Origin: Marinifilum sp. D737
GTDB taxonomy: Bacteria; Bacteroidota; Bacteroidia; Bacteroidales; Marinifilaceae
Length of the DNA: 64,000 nucleotides
Assembly: GCF_026672275.1 (NCBI RefSeq)
Contig: NZ_JANQCD010000025.1
Span: 1-64,000, forward strand
Direction of reading: 5' to 3'
The stretch's first letter is position 1. Each line of letters begins with the position of its first letter. A program made the translations under genes and the position numbers. The notes beneath the pieces are model-generated. The model did not search any database. It had not been told where the DNA came from and worked only from the letters and a program-made list of their open reading frames with translations. Shown one piece after another: positions 24,907 to 34,600 of this stretch.

Positions 24907-27000
24907 ATGACAAACAAGTACTTTTTGTTAGGATTGGCTTTTGTAGCAGGATTAACTTCTTGTGAGCAAAAAGCTAAAGAATCAAAAAACGATTCATCCT
25001 ACAAAACTCCTGAAACCAAATTGGCTTCAGACGTTATGACTCCGGAGGTTTTATGGTCTTTCGGACGATTGGGTGGAGAAAGCATCTCGCCTGACGAAAA
25101 AACAGTTCTTTACGGAGTAACTTACTTCAACAAAGAAGAAGACAAATCGTACCGTGATTTATACACAGTGCCAGTAGCTGGTGGTGCGGCAACTCAAATT
25201 ACCAACACAGCTGCCAAAGAGTGGGGCGAGCGTTGGACCAAAGATGGTAAAATTGCTTTCCTTTCTGCAGAAAGCGGAGCTGTTCAGGTATGGGAAATGA
25301 ATGCCGATGGAACAGATCGCAAACAGTTAACCAATGTTGAAGGTGGAATTAACGATTTTAAATTCTCGCCAGACGAATTAAAAATTGTTTACTCGAAAGA
25401 GGTTAAGCTAAGAAAAGATGTACACGACAAGCATCCTGATTTGAAAAAAACCAACGGTAGAGTAATTACCGATGAGTTTTATCGCCATTGGGATCATTGG
25501 GTAGAAACTTACACTCACCTTTTTGTTGCCGATTTTAATCGCGCAAGCATGCTAAAAGGTGGTAAAGATATTATGGAAGGTGAACATTGGGAAGCTCCTG
25601 TGCGCCCTTGGGGTGGAATGGAACAGGTAGGCTGGACCGTTGATGGCAAAAACATTGCTTACTCTTCTCGCAAAAAATTTGGGGTAGAATATTCACTTTC
25701 TACAAACACCGATATCTATTTCTACAATGTAGAGTCGGGCGAAACCAAAAACATGACCAAAGGCATGATGGGTTACGATCAGAACATCGCATTCTCGCCT
25801 GACGGAAAGTACATGGCTTGGGAAAGCATGGAGCGCGATGGATACGAAGCCGATCAGATTCGTTTGTTCCTAATGGATCTTACCACTGGTGAGAAAAAAT
25901 ACATGACCAAAGGTTTCGATCAGAACGTGGGTCACCTTGCATGGACAAAAGACAGCAAGTCGATTTATTTCATTTCCGACTGGCATGCTACCGACGAGAT
26001 TTACCGCATGGATATTGCCGACGGAAAGATTCACAAAATCACCGAAGGTGTTCACAACTACCAAACTGTTCATCCGCTTGGCGACAAATTGATTGCCAAG
26101 CGTGTATCGATGAGCAAGCCTGCAGAAATTTACAATGTTGATGCCAAAACTGGCGAAGCAAAAGAGATTTCATTCGTAAACAAGCACATTTTGGATCAGT
26201 TAACCCTTGCTACTGTTGAAAAACGTTGGGTAAAAACTACCGATAACAAGCAGATGTTGGTATGGGTAATCAAACCTCCACATTTCGACGAGAACAAAAA
26301 GTATCCTGCAGTTCTTTATTGCCAGGGTGGTCCGCAAGGAACAGTTTCTCAGTTCTGGAGCTACCGTTGGAATTTCCAAATGATGTCGGCTAATGGTTAT
26401 GTGATTGTTGCTCCTAACCGCAGAGGCTTACCAGGTTTTGGTCAGGAATGGAACGAGCAGATTTCGGGTGATTACGGTGGACAGAATATGAAGGATTACC
26501 TATCGGCAATCGATAATGTAAAAGCTGAAAAGTATGTTGATGAAGATCGTTTGGCTTGCGTTGGTGCATCCTACGGTGGATTCTCAACTTTCTGGATGGC
26601 TGGTCACCACAACAAGCGCTTTAAGGCATTTATTGCACACGACGGAATGTTCAACCTTGAGGCTCAGTATTTGGAAACTGAAGAAATGTGGTTTGTAAAC
26701 TGGGATCTTGGCGGTGCATACTGGGACAAAAAGAACAAGATTGCTCAGCGTTCATACGCGAACTCTCCACACAAATTTGTTGACAAGTGGGATACGCCAA
26801 TCATGGTAATTCATGGTGAGAAAGACTACCGTATTGTAGCTTCTCAAGGCATGCAGGCATTTAATGCAGCTCGCCTAAGAGGCATTCCTGCAAAATATCT
26901 TTACTTCCCTGAAGAAAATCACTGGGTATTGGGTTGCCAAAACGGAATTTTATGGCAGCGCGAATTCGCTAGCTGGTTAGATCAATGGTTGAAAAAATAG
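24907..27000 (+). CDS. S9 prolyl-oligopeptidase family dipeptidyl-peptidase, lipoprotein
   Basis: A 697-residue exported serine peptidase. Its lipobox (AGLTSC) is at residues ~15-20. A seven-bladed beta-propeller spans ~60-430 (repeats such as SPDEKTVLYGV, SPDELKIVYSK and SPDGKYMAWES). The alpha/beta hydrolase domain at ~440-697 has the catalytic serine in GASYGG (~residue 553), the aspartate in HGEKDYRI and the histidine in EENHWVL. It resembles DPP5-type enzymes that trim dipeptides for uptake. A terminator follows. It is probably monocistronic. Confidence 0.92.
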   Translation: MTNKYFLLGLAFVAGLTSCEQKAKESKNDSSYKTPETKLASDVMTPEVLWSFGRLGGESISPDEKTVLYGVTYFNKEEDKSYRDLYTVPVAGGAATQITNTAAKEWGERWTKDGKIAFLSAESGAVQVWEMNADGTDRKQLTNVEGGINDFKFSPDELKIVYSKEVKLRKDVHDKHPDLKKTNGRVITDEFYRHWDHWVETYTHLFVADFNRASMLKGGKDIMEGEHWEAPVRPWGGMEQVGWTVDGKNIAYSSRKKFGVEYSLSTNTDIYFYNVESGETKNMTKGMMGYDQNIAFSPDGKYMAWESMERDGYEADQIRLFLMDLTTGEKKYMTKGFDQNVGHLAWTKDSKSIYFISDWHATDEIYRMDIADGKIHKITEGVHNYQTVHPLGDKLIAKRVSMSKPAEIYNVDAKTGEAKEISFVNKHILDQLTLATVEKRWVKTTDNKQMLVWVIKPPHFDENKKYPAVLYCQGGPQGTVSQFWSYRWNFQMMSANGYVIVAPNRRGLPGFGQEWNEQISGDYGGQNMKDYLSAIDNVKAEKYVDEDRLACVGASYGGFSTFWMAGHHNKRFKAFIAHDGMFNLEAQYLETEEMWFVNWDLGGAYWDKKNKIAQRSYANSPHKFVDKWDTPIMVIHGEKDYRIVASQGMQAFNAARLRGIPAKYLYFPEENHWVLGCQNGILWQREFASWLDQWLKK

Positions 27001-27025
27001 ATCTTAGAAATAAGATAACAGATAG

Positions 27026-27055
27026 AATCCCTGCCAATTTTGGTGGGGATTTTTT
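27026..27055 (+). terminator. Terminator of the S9 peptidase
   Basis: AATCCCTGCCAA, TT, TTGGTGGGGATT pairs along the whole length with G-U wobbles. T residues follow. Confidence 0.85.
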
Positions 27056-27066
27056 ATCCTAATCTG

Positions 27067-27116
27067 TCAAGGGGTGACTTATTTGCATTGCGCTTATAGT
27101 CACCCCTTGATTTTTT
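27067..27116 (+). terminator. Second, longer hairpin downstream
   Basis: TCAAGGGGTGACT and AGTCACCCCTTGA form a perfect 13-bp stem separated by an 18-base loop, then TTTTTT. It is a second hairpin only 12 bases after the first, with no gene between. Confidence 0.65.
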
Positions 27117-27148
27117 GTATGAAATTAGGGCAGTGATTAATTTTTATT

Positions 27149-27175
27149 GAGAACCTCACTTGAAGTGAGAATCTC
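27149..27175. repeat. Inverted repeat without T tract
   Basis: GAGAACCTCACTT, G, AAGTGAGAATCTC pairs at 11 of 13 positions. Neither strand has a T run beside it, so it is not a normal terminator. Confidence 0.5.
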
Positions 27176-27202
27176 AACAGTTCTATCCTTCTATTCTCAT
27201 CA

Positions 27203-27736
27203 TTATAAAATCCGATCTAAATAGCTCCACTTATAGAAGATCAAATCTATTAGAAGGTAAATAAATATCACTCCAAACACCATTTTCCAATCTGCAATGA
27301 CAAATTGATTCTCCTTTTCTCTTTTATAATTCTCGGCTTTTTGCGCCAAACCATATATTAACAACCCTAATGGAATCAACGCAAAATAAAGAAGGTACCC
27401 ATAAGTTTTGCCAGACCTAAATAATTCTAACAAAACAATATTAATAGGATAAAACAACAGCATTAAGCCTGTAATCTTTTTCAAATAGAATTGTTTTTTT
27501 CCATCCATTATGGAATTTACACCAGCCCTTAAAAAAAACAGTCCCAAAATCAACTGTGAAACCAATGTTGTCATTGGAAACATTATATAGAATAACATCC
27601 CTGTGAAGTGATATGCATAAATTAAATTGATTGTATCATAAACCAAAAAACCACCTATCAAAACAAATATCCAATCAATAATTATTTCGGATGCACTTTT
27701 TCTTTTTATAATTTTCAAGAATACTTTCAAGTTCAT
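27203..27736 (-). CDS. Membrane protein of unknown function
   Basis: I do not recognise this 177-residue protein. I chose the ATG of MNLKVFLKIIKRKS because the frame's longer start would overlap the upstream gene by 37 bases. Four or five hydrophobic helices are visible (IIIDWIFVLIGGFLVYDTI, GMLFYIMFPMTTLVSQLILG, ITGLMLLFYPINIVLL, YLLYFALIPLGLLIYGL and MVFGVIFIYLLIDLIFY), separated by lysine-rich loops. It is 11 bases downstream of a helical cytoplasmic protein and probably cotranscribed with it. Confidence 0.7.
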   Translation of the reverse strand: MNLKVFLKIIKRKSASEIIIDWIFVLIGGFLVYDTINLIYAYHFTGMLFYIMFPMTTLVSQLILGLFFLRAGVNSIMDGKKQFYLKKITGLMLLFYPINIVLLELFRSGKTYGYLLYFALIPLGLLIYGLAQKAENYKREKENQFVIADWKMVFGVIFIYLLIDLIFYKWSYLDRIL

Positions 27737-27747
27737 ATCGCAATAAA

Positions 27748-28494
27748 TTACACCTCTTTCGCTTCCTCTCTCCTCTTCGCCCACATATTTCTGCGAGCTC
27801 TTATTTTCCTATTAATTTCTTTCAAATCGTTTTCTGCAATTCGTGCCAGTTTACCGTAATTATCAGGATCAAGTTTACGAAGAGTAAATAAGAAAGGAAG
27901 AATTTCCTCATTTAAGAAACGATGTACCTTTTGGGCCTGAGCCGTAGTCTGTATTCTTTCTTTTCGTTTTACTTTCTCATTCATACTTAAACTACGAGTT
28001 GTCATTAGCTGATTAAGCAAATCTCTTAAGCCAAGTAGAAACACTTTAAGACCATCTAAATTTTCTACTTCAGCTTTCAACTCACCTACCAATGTTACTT
28101 CCATTAGCTTTTGTAAACCCCATACTTTTTCTTCAATACTCAACTTGTGAGAATTAACACCAATGGCAACAATTTGCTTCCAAACTCTCTTTGCATCTTT
28201 TCTTTTAAACTCATCGGGGTGATGCAAATGCGATTTCACCAAATACTTTAAGCCCACAAACAAACTTGCAATTTGTTTATTCAACTCTCTTATGTCCCCT
28301 GTAAAAGTACCTTTTCGGGATTTCCCAAAAGAATCCCTAAGCATAATGCTTTGCTCATCTAATTCTTCAAGTCTGTTAAGAAATTGCTCTTCTGCATCTA
28401 TTTCCTCTCCTTTCCAAAAGTCAACAATTGTTCTGGCAATCTCTCTTACTTCTGTTGCTTTGGCGTGAGCCAATAACTGCTGATTTTTATTCAT
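27748..28494 (-). CDS. Helix-rich cytoplasmic protein of unknown function
   Basis: This 248-residue protein is almost entirely amphipathic helix, rich in Lys, Glu and Arg, with no signal peptide or membrane segment. Notable stretches are KATEVREIARTIVDFWKGEE, HLHHPDEFKRKDAKRVWKQI and the basic C-terminus KIRARRNMWAKRREEAKEV. I recognise no catalytic motif. It lies just upstream of an unknown membrane protein and may act with it. The basic ends could contact nucleic acid or lipid, but that is only a guess. Confidence 0.7.
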   Translation of the reverse strand: MNKNQQLLAHAKATEVREIARTIVDFWKGEEIDAEEQFLNRLEELDEQSIMLRDSFGKSRKGTFTGDIRELNKQIASLFVGLKYLVKSHLHHPDEFKRKDAKRVWKQIVAIGVNSHKLSIEEKVWGLQKLMEVTLVGELKAEVENLDGLKVFLLGLRDLLNQLMTTRSLSMNEKVKRKERIQTTAQAQKVHRFLNEEILPFLFTLRKLDPDNYGKLARIAENDLKEINRKIRARRNMWAKRREEAKEV

Positions 28495-28728
28495 CTTCTC
28501 TTGTAAATTATTATCAATCTTTAAGATAAAATATTTTTTACAATTAATTATCAGTTAAACGTTTTGATTTATTCATTTTTATATTTTGTTATTTACTATT
28601 CCCTTTCGAATTTTTAATTTACCCTTTGTATTATTTAGATTTCCTTATCGTTTATTTATTTTTTACAAGTATTGCCAGGCTTTTAAGCATTAAAACTCAC
28701 TTTTCCTGACCAATCAGTTAAAAATCCC

Positions 28729-28736
28729 TAAGTTTG
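28729..28736 (+). promoter_or_regulatory. -7 box of the EamA gene
   Basis: TAAGTTTG matches TAnnTTTG, 20 bases before the ATG. No TTG is present at -33. Confidence 0.5.
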
Positions 28737-28756
28737 CAGAAAATTTTTAATCACCT

Positions 28757-29659
28757 ATGAAGAAGTTCTTCCTATCAACCACTGTATTGGCAATATTTGC
28801 CTGCCTTTTATGGGCAACTCCCTTTACCGCAATTAAAATTGGATTGAAATACACCACTCCATTGCAATTTGCAGGTTTGCGTTTCTTTATATCAGGCTTG
28901 TTAATACTGCCTTTTATTAAAGATTTAAAGTTTAAAATTCTGGAGTCGAAAAGGCGATGGAAGTTTGTACTTTGGGTAGCATTATTGCAAACCACCTTTC
29001 TTTACGGATTGTTCTACATGGGAATTAGCTACGTACCCGGCGCATTGGGAGCCATGTTAATTGGAGCTCAACCACTTTTCGCAGCCATTATGGCCCACCT
29101 GATGTTGAGCAACGACAAAATGAGCTGGAAAAAGATTTTTGCCATCCTATTGGGGATGACAGGAGTTTGCATTATCAGTTTGGGACGATCGGATTTTGTT
29201 TTTTCTACCACCATTCCTTTGGGTGTGGGAATTCTGATTCTAAATAATATTGTAGGTAGTACGGGCAATGTAATTGTATCGCGCGATGCCAAGGATATGC
29301 CTCCACGTGTACTGGCCTCCTTCTCAATGATTATTGGAGGAATAGGATTGATTTTGGCTTCTATTCCTATCGAAAATCCTTCGTGGAATTTTAAGCTGCC
29401 TGGCGAATATTGGATTTCACTTGGCTGGCTGGCCATGGTATCGGCCTTTGCCATTACCATTTGGTTTGGATTGCTTCAGCGCCCAAACGTAAAAGTATCG
29501 AACCTAAACACCTGGAAATTTATCATTCCAATATTTGGTGCATTCCTAAGCTGGATGATTTTACCCGATGAAAATCCGGATACCGTTTCGATTATCGGGA
29601 TGATGGTGATTGCCTGCAGCTTGCTTTTTGTGAATTATTTAAATCGAAAATCCATTTAA
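28757..29659 (+). CDS. EamA/DMT-family exporter
   Basis: A 300-residue drug/metabolite transporter with about ten helices in two EamA repeats. LLWATPFTAIKIGLKYTTPL near the start and GALGAMLIGAQPLFAAIMAH are typical of the family. The C-terminal repeat contains WFGLLQRPNVKVSNLNTWKF and PIFGAFLSWMIL. The substrate is unknown (often amino acids or metabolites, moving outward). A REP-like palindrome follows the stop and could end its transcript. Confidence 0.92.
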   Translation: MKKFFLSTTVLAIFACLLWATPFTAIKIGLKYTTPLQFAGLRFFISGLLILPFIKDLKFKILESKRRWKFVLWVALLQTTFLYGLFYMGISYVPGALGAMLIGAQPLFAAIMAHLMLSNDKMSWKKIFAILLGMTGVCIISLGRSDFVFSTTIPLGVGILILNNIVGSTGNVIVSRDAKDMPPRVLASFSMIIGGIGLILASIPIENPSWNFKLPGEYWISLGWLAMVSAFAITIWFGLLQRPNVKVSNLNTWKFIIPIFGAFLSWMILPDENPDTVSIIGMMVIACSLLFVNYLNRKSI

Positions 29660-29678
29660 TAATGCTGTAATTAAAATA

Positions 29679-29701
29679 AGACGTAGCAATGCTACGTCTC
29701 T
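29679..29701. repeat. REP-like palindrome B
   Basis: AGACGTAGC, AAT, GCTACGTCT is a perfect 9-bp palindrome between two convergent genes. It shares the AGACGTAGC core with palindrome C and could act as a bidirectional terminator. Confidence 0.75.
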
Positions 29702-29721
29702 GCCTGTATTTTTTATTAAGC

Positions 29722-30975
29722 TTATTCTTTTGACAGATTTACCAAATCCAGTTTTTGCACAAGTTTTCCTATGGTTAAACCTTGTATGATAATAGAAAAC
29801 AGTGCGACTGAATACATGAGAAACACGAACAAATCGCCAAAATGATCGGTTGGTATGGACAATGCCAGAGCAATTCCCAGAGCACCTCTTAGTCCGCCCC
29901 AGGTGAGTATCAAAATCGTTTTTCTATTTACCTTTTTGTTTGAATGCTTAATTAGCTGAAACGGTACTAAAACCGCAATATATCTTGCCACCAATACAAT
30001 TACAATCGTAATAATTGCCAAAGGAATATTTACAGCTTCCGGCTTTATGAGAGTAACAAAGAAGCCCAACAATACAAACAGAACCCCATTCAATATCTCA
30101 TCCAAAACATCCCAGAAGGTTACCAATTGATTCAAATTCTCTTTGGAATATTCCTTGCTGTGAATCTTCTTGCCAAGATATAATCCGCCTGCAACCATAG
30201 CCAATGCAGGTGATACATGAATATTTTCAGCCAGTGCGTATCCTCCGGAAGCCATTGAGATGGTCAGCATCAAATGGGTTTTTGCATTATTTTCCGTTCG
30301 CTTTAAAATTTCAAATCCTACAAATGCAATGAGCAAACCAAAGCCTATTCCTCCCACTGCCTCGCGCAGAAATAAAAGCACTACCTCATCGATACCAACA
30401 TTCTGATACCCTCGGTTAATAACCTGCAATATGACTACAAAAAGCACCATGCCAACACCATCGTTAAAAAGAGATTCTCCCTCAATATTCATTTGCAAAT
30501 CCTTTCGAACGCTGTAATTTTTAAGAATACTTAGAACTGCTATGGGGTCGGTTGGAGAAATTAAGGCGCCGAATAAAAGAGAATAGATGAATGGAATATT
30601 TATGGACAGCATTTGTGCCGCAAAATAAGTTAAGGTTCCCACCAAAAAGGTAGAAATAATGGTTCCGAAAATGGCAAACACAAATACGGCCTTACGCTGC
30701 CTTTGTAACTCTTGAATGTTGATGTGCATTGCCCCGGCAAACAGCAAAAAACTCAAAATAATCTCCAGCAAAAACTCCCGAAAATGAATATCCCTCTCAA
30801 ATGTTGGAATGTATTGATATAAACCAGGAGCAAATTCTTTAACAGATAAAATAATGACTGACATCATCAGGGCAAGAATCATCATACCTATTGTTGAACT
30901 AAGCTTTAAATATTTGGTATTAATCAGACTAAAAATAGCTGAAAAAACCAAAACTACGATAAACGAATCAAACAT
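29722..30975 (-). CDS. Na+/H+ antiporter, CPA1 (NhaP-like)
   Basis: A 417-residue cation/proton antiporter with about twelve to thirteen helices. The helix with SLLFGALISPTDPIAVLSIL and the following MNIEGESLFNDGVGMVLFVV are the CPA1 signature. The second half contains YLGKKIHSKEYSKENL, FVLLGFFVTLI and ILTWGGLRGALGIALALSIP, another strong hallmark. There is no long cytoplasmic tail. It exports Na+ or K+ against protons for pH and salt homeostasis, which fits a marine host but does not prove one. Confidence 0.93.
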   Translation of the reverse strand: MFDSFIVVLVFSAIFSLINTKYLKLSSTIGMMILALMMSVIILSVKEFAPGLYQYIPTFERDIHFREFLLEIILSFLLFAGAMHINIQELQRQRKAVFVFAIFGTIISTFLVGTLTYFAAQMLSINIPFIYSLLFGALISPTDPIAVLSILKNYSVRKDLQMNIEGESLFNDGVGMVLFVVILQVINRGYQNVGIDEVVLLFLREAVGGIGFGLLIAFVGFEILKRTENNAKTHLMLTISMASGGYALAENIHVSPALAMVAGGLYLGKKIHSKEYSKENLNQLVTFWDVLDEILNGVLFVLLGFFVTLIKPEAVNIPLAIITIVIVLVARYIAVLVPFQLIKHSNKKVNRKTILILTWGGLRGALGIALALSIPTDHFGDLFVFLMYSVALFSIIIQGLTIGKLVQKLDLVNLSKE

Positions 30976-31301
30976 CTTGTTTAATTTAATTAGAAATTAT
31001 AATTCTTTTAACTACACGAGAATTAATCCTATCATCAATAGCGCAAACACTTCAACATCACACAAATACTTACATCAAGAACACAAAAGTATCATACCAC
31101 ACATTCACTAAACCTTTTCTTTCAGAATCCGGGAGATATCAAAAGAAACTTACATTAGCTCACTGCTGCTACAATACGTATTAGATCATCAATCTTTTGC
31201 TTACATAATAGGAGTTGCTCCTTAAAATGAAAAGATCATATTCAATCTTCAAATTAAAAAACAGTTCATTCTGGTTTAAGGAAAATCAAGAAGGAAGTTG
31301 T

Positions 31302-31321
31302 AGCGTTAGGGCGCTTTTTTT
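31302..31321 (+). terminator. Terminator-like stem in gene-free region
   Basis: AGCGT, TAGG, GCGCT is followed by T6 or T7. No annotated plus-strand gene reads into it. Confidence 0.4.
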
Positions 31322-31428
31322 CTTAAGAGTGAAGCATGACATCAGCTTAAGCATTTCTCAATTTTGTCATGACTCATTCAGTAAATTAAATTACTTGAAT
31401 CTCGATTTCTAATTGGGTGGCGAAATTA

Positions 31429-31459
31429 TAAAAAACATATCTATGAACAAAAGATATGT
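31429..31459 (-). terminator. Minus-strand terminator candidate
   Basis: ACATATCT and AGATATGT form a perfect 8-bp stem with a 9-base loop. Six T residues follow on the minus strand, about 200 bases past the ABC transporter. Confidence 0.4.
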
Positions 31460-31574
31460 CCAAAAATGATTTTCCAAAACGCAATACCCCTGCCCATCTC
31501 CCCTAAGTTGAATCGATAGTTTGGTTTTTCAAATCCCCTTTTAAAAGGAGATAAAGGGAGGAATAAATAAAAAA

Positions 31575-31599
31575 AGACGTAGCACTGCTACGTCTCTAC
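31575..31599. repeat. REP-like palindrome C
   Basis: AGACGTAGC, ACT, GCTACGTCT followed by CTAC. Same core as palindrome B; the loop differs by two bases. It lies about 60 bases after the ABC transporter stop and could end its transcript. Confidence 0.75.
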
Positions 31600-31661
31600 A
31601 ATATCAATCATAAACGCTTTCGCATTTTCGTAATTCGTAAATTCCAAATTCGCAATTAATT

Positions 31662-34600
31662 CTATTTTCTCTTCTTCTCTCTGCGAACCAGTTTAATGCT
31701 CTCAAAGTAGTTCATCATCCTGCGCAACACATCGGCCCAAAGCGCAAAGAACAACAGTACTGTGCCCAACCATACCACTGCAAGATTGAACCAATAAGTA
31801 TCGATATAGAAGTTTCCAATTCGCTTTACTGCTGAATAGAAATGTGAACGACCAAGCTTACTATCGGGCGACATAAATATTGGATCTTTCTTTTGAATCA
31901 GTTGATAATCTACCTCAATCATCTTGTTTACTTCGTTCCTGTTTAAAACCAAATCAGCTAAAGCCTGATTGTAATAGTTCTGTTTGAACTCATATACTCC
32001 ATCGCGTCCCAAAGAATCAACCAATCGCGAATACTCAAAGTCTTTCTTATATCCTGATTCACTACTCATTCCAAGATAGTACAATTCAACCTGATCTAAA
32101 AAGCTCTTGGTTTGTTCCACTACATTCAAATTAAAATCTTTAAGATTTAACTGGTTTACTTCAGGGAAAACTGCCAATCCTGAATTATCAGCCAATTGCT
32201 TAATTTCATTGCGTAGCATTTTAAAGTGAGCTTGAGTTTCTGTTGTATCCTTTTCAAATTCCACACTTCGCTCACAATCCAAAAGAACCGATTCCAGTTT
32301 AGGAATCAGAAATGAACTATTAAATGAAGCATCGCTAATGCCTTTTTCATGATCGAAGAAGTGCTTTTCGAATTCGTTATCCTTAAACTGAGTAACCGCA
32401 AGTGCCTCGTAGGTCCAACGTGTAGTCATCATATCTCCCACAATTGGCACATATACTTTGTCGGTAACACCATAATGAAGATCATCAAACTTAATCATTG
32501 CTCCACCAAGCAAAAGCTGTGGAACCAATATCAGCGGAATCAAAATGTAAATGGTAATTACCGAATTTAATCCTGCAGATATATTTAAACCCACCAAATT
32601 CGAAAAACATGCAGTAGTAAACAAGACCAGCCAATAGGCAAAAGTCATTCCTTCAATTTCCAGAATGAAATTCCCAAGCAGAACAAAGGAGATAGACTGA
32701 ATGGCCGATAACACAAACAAAAACATGATTTTGGATGTGAGGTAACTGATTCTACACAAGTTCAGGAACTTTTCGCGCTGCAATATTTTCTTATCCCTAA
32801 TAATTTCTTCGGCACTTACCGTGAGTCCTAAAAACATAGAAACCACAACAGCCATAAACAAGAACACAGGAAAGTTTTTGTTCTCGCCAAACACATAAGC
32901 CCCATTTGCAGTGTATTTGGTAAAGTAACCAAGAATAACCGCGAGCAAAGGCGCTTCAAACAAATTGATGATCAAGTATTGTTTATTGGTCAGCTTCGAC
33001 AAAACATTTCTGATCCAGAATATGGAAAATTGTTTCACCTTTCCCGGAATCTTAAAATCACTTTGTGGCAACTTCTTCTCTGCCCTTAATGGCAAATGAT
33101 TTGATTCTATATTGTCCTGATATTTTTCGTACCACTTCTCAGGAGAAATCCTTCTGTCTCTTGTTGGCTTTCCTTGATCATCGATCAATTTGGTCTCAAC
33201 AATTTGTAAAATCTGATCAGGATTTACATTCCCACAGGTTACACACTCACTTTCTGATGCATTTACCTGCGAATTCTGAGTCTTAAAATAAACAATGGCA
33301 TCAATAGGATTCCCATTGTAAATTGGATAACCACCTTTATCCAGAATCCATAGTTTATCAAACATCTTAAAGATATCCGAGGATGGTTGATGAATATTGG
33401 CAATTACCAATTTCCCCTTTAAAGTCTGCTGCTTTAGCAGTTTCATTACCATTTCCGAATCGGTAGAGGAAAGCCCTGATGTAGGCTCATCAACCAAAAG
33501 AATAGCAGGTTCGCGCATTAACTCCAAACCAATATTCAGGCGTTTACGCTGTCCTCCACTAATGAATTTGTTTAGCGGATTTCCTACTTTCAAATCCCTG
33601 GCTTCATACAAAGCCAAATCCTGAAGCATCTTTAAAACTGTTTTCAGGATTTGAATCTCACTAAAATCTTTAAAACAAAGCTTGGCGTTATAATAAAGGT
33701 TTTGGAACACGGTCAGTTCTTCAATCAACAAATCATCCTGAGGAACAAAACCAATTAAACCTTGTATGGCAAGCTTATTTCGGTGGATATCAAAGTCGTT
33801 AACTCTAATTTCACCATTACTAAGTGTAAGATTTCCATTAAGAACATTCAACAAAGTTGATTTTCCAACTCCACTACCTCCCATTATCCCAATCAACTGT
33901 CCACTTTCTTCAGACAAGTTAAATTTCTGGATTCCGTTATTCGAATTTCTAAATTTGAACTCAATGTCCTTGGCAGAAAAAATGATTTTCTCTTGCGATT
34001 CTTCCTTCAAAAACTTCGCAGCAATATCTGAGTAGTATATCGATTGAATGTTTGGTCCTTTTATAATTGAACCATTCCCCAATTGGTAGGTTTTTTCGGA
34101 AATAATCTTGTTCCCTTCCAGGTAAAGATTCAGCTCTCCTTCATATTTAAACACCAGCAAGTTCACACTTTCGATGTACATTACGATAATTCGTCCATAC
34201 AAATTTTCGCAGTACATGTGCTTGGTTTCGTTTTCACTTTTCTTGGCTTCCTTTTTCATGAACCATGACAAATTCTCCGACCATTCGGTAACTTTATTAT
34301 CGATAATCAGGAATTTGCTTTTATCAAAATCATCAACCGTATCGCCCCAAACAAAGGCTAAACAATTGATGAACTCGGAACGCGGAATTTTAAAATTTTC
34401 GGCTACAATACTAATGAACTCAAACTCTCCTTCGCTTACCATTTTATCTTCGTAAACGAATTCCATCAAGCGAAGCAATACAATTAATCTTTCTTCCTGT
34501 ACCAATTCCGCTTTTACCTTATTACAAACTTTATAAGCCTCTGTTAATGATAGAATATCCGCCTGGCGAGCATAAGTTATTGCCTGATACTGCATTTCAC

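Larger units (their letters stand above)
30976..31661. other. Gene-free region of about 690 bases with several palindromes
   Basis: I see no credible protein. A 65-codon open frame from 31215 has no family resemblance and crosses a terminator-like hairpin. The region holds, in order: a small stem with T7 (31302-31321), an 8-bp stem with a T tract on the minus strand (31435-31459), an AT-rich palindrome ATCCCCTTTTAAAAGGAGAT (31533-31552) and REP-like palindrome C. Confidence 0.55.

Noticed and set aside
31215-31412. 65-codon open frame in the gene-free stretch
   Set aside because: It crosses a terminator-like stem and shows no family or coding character.
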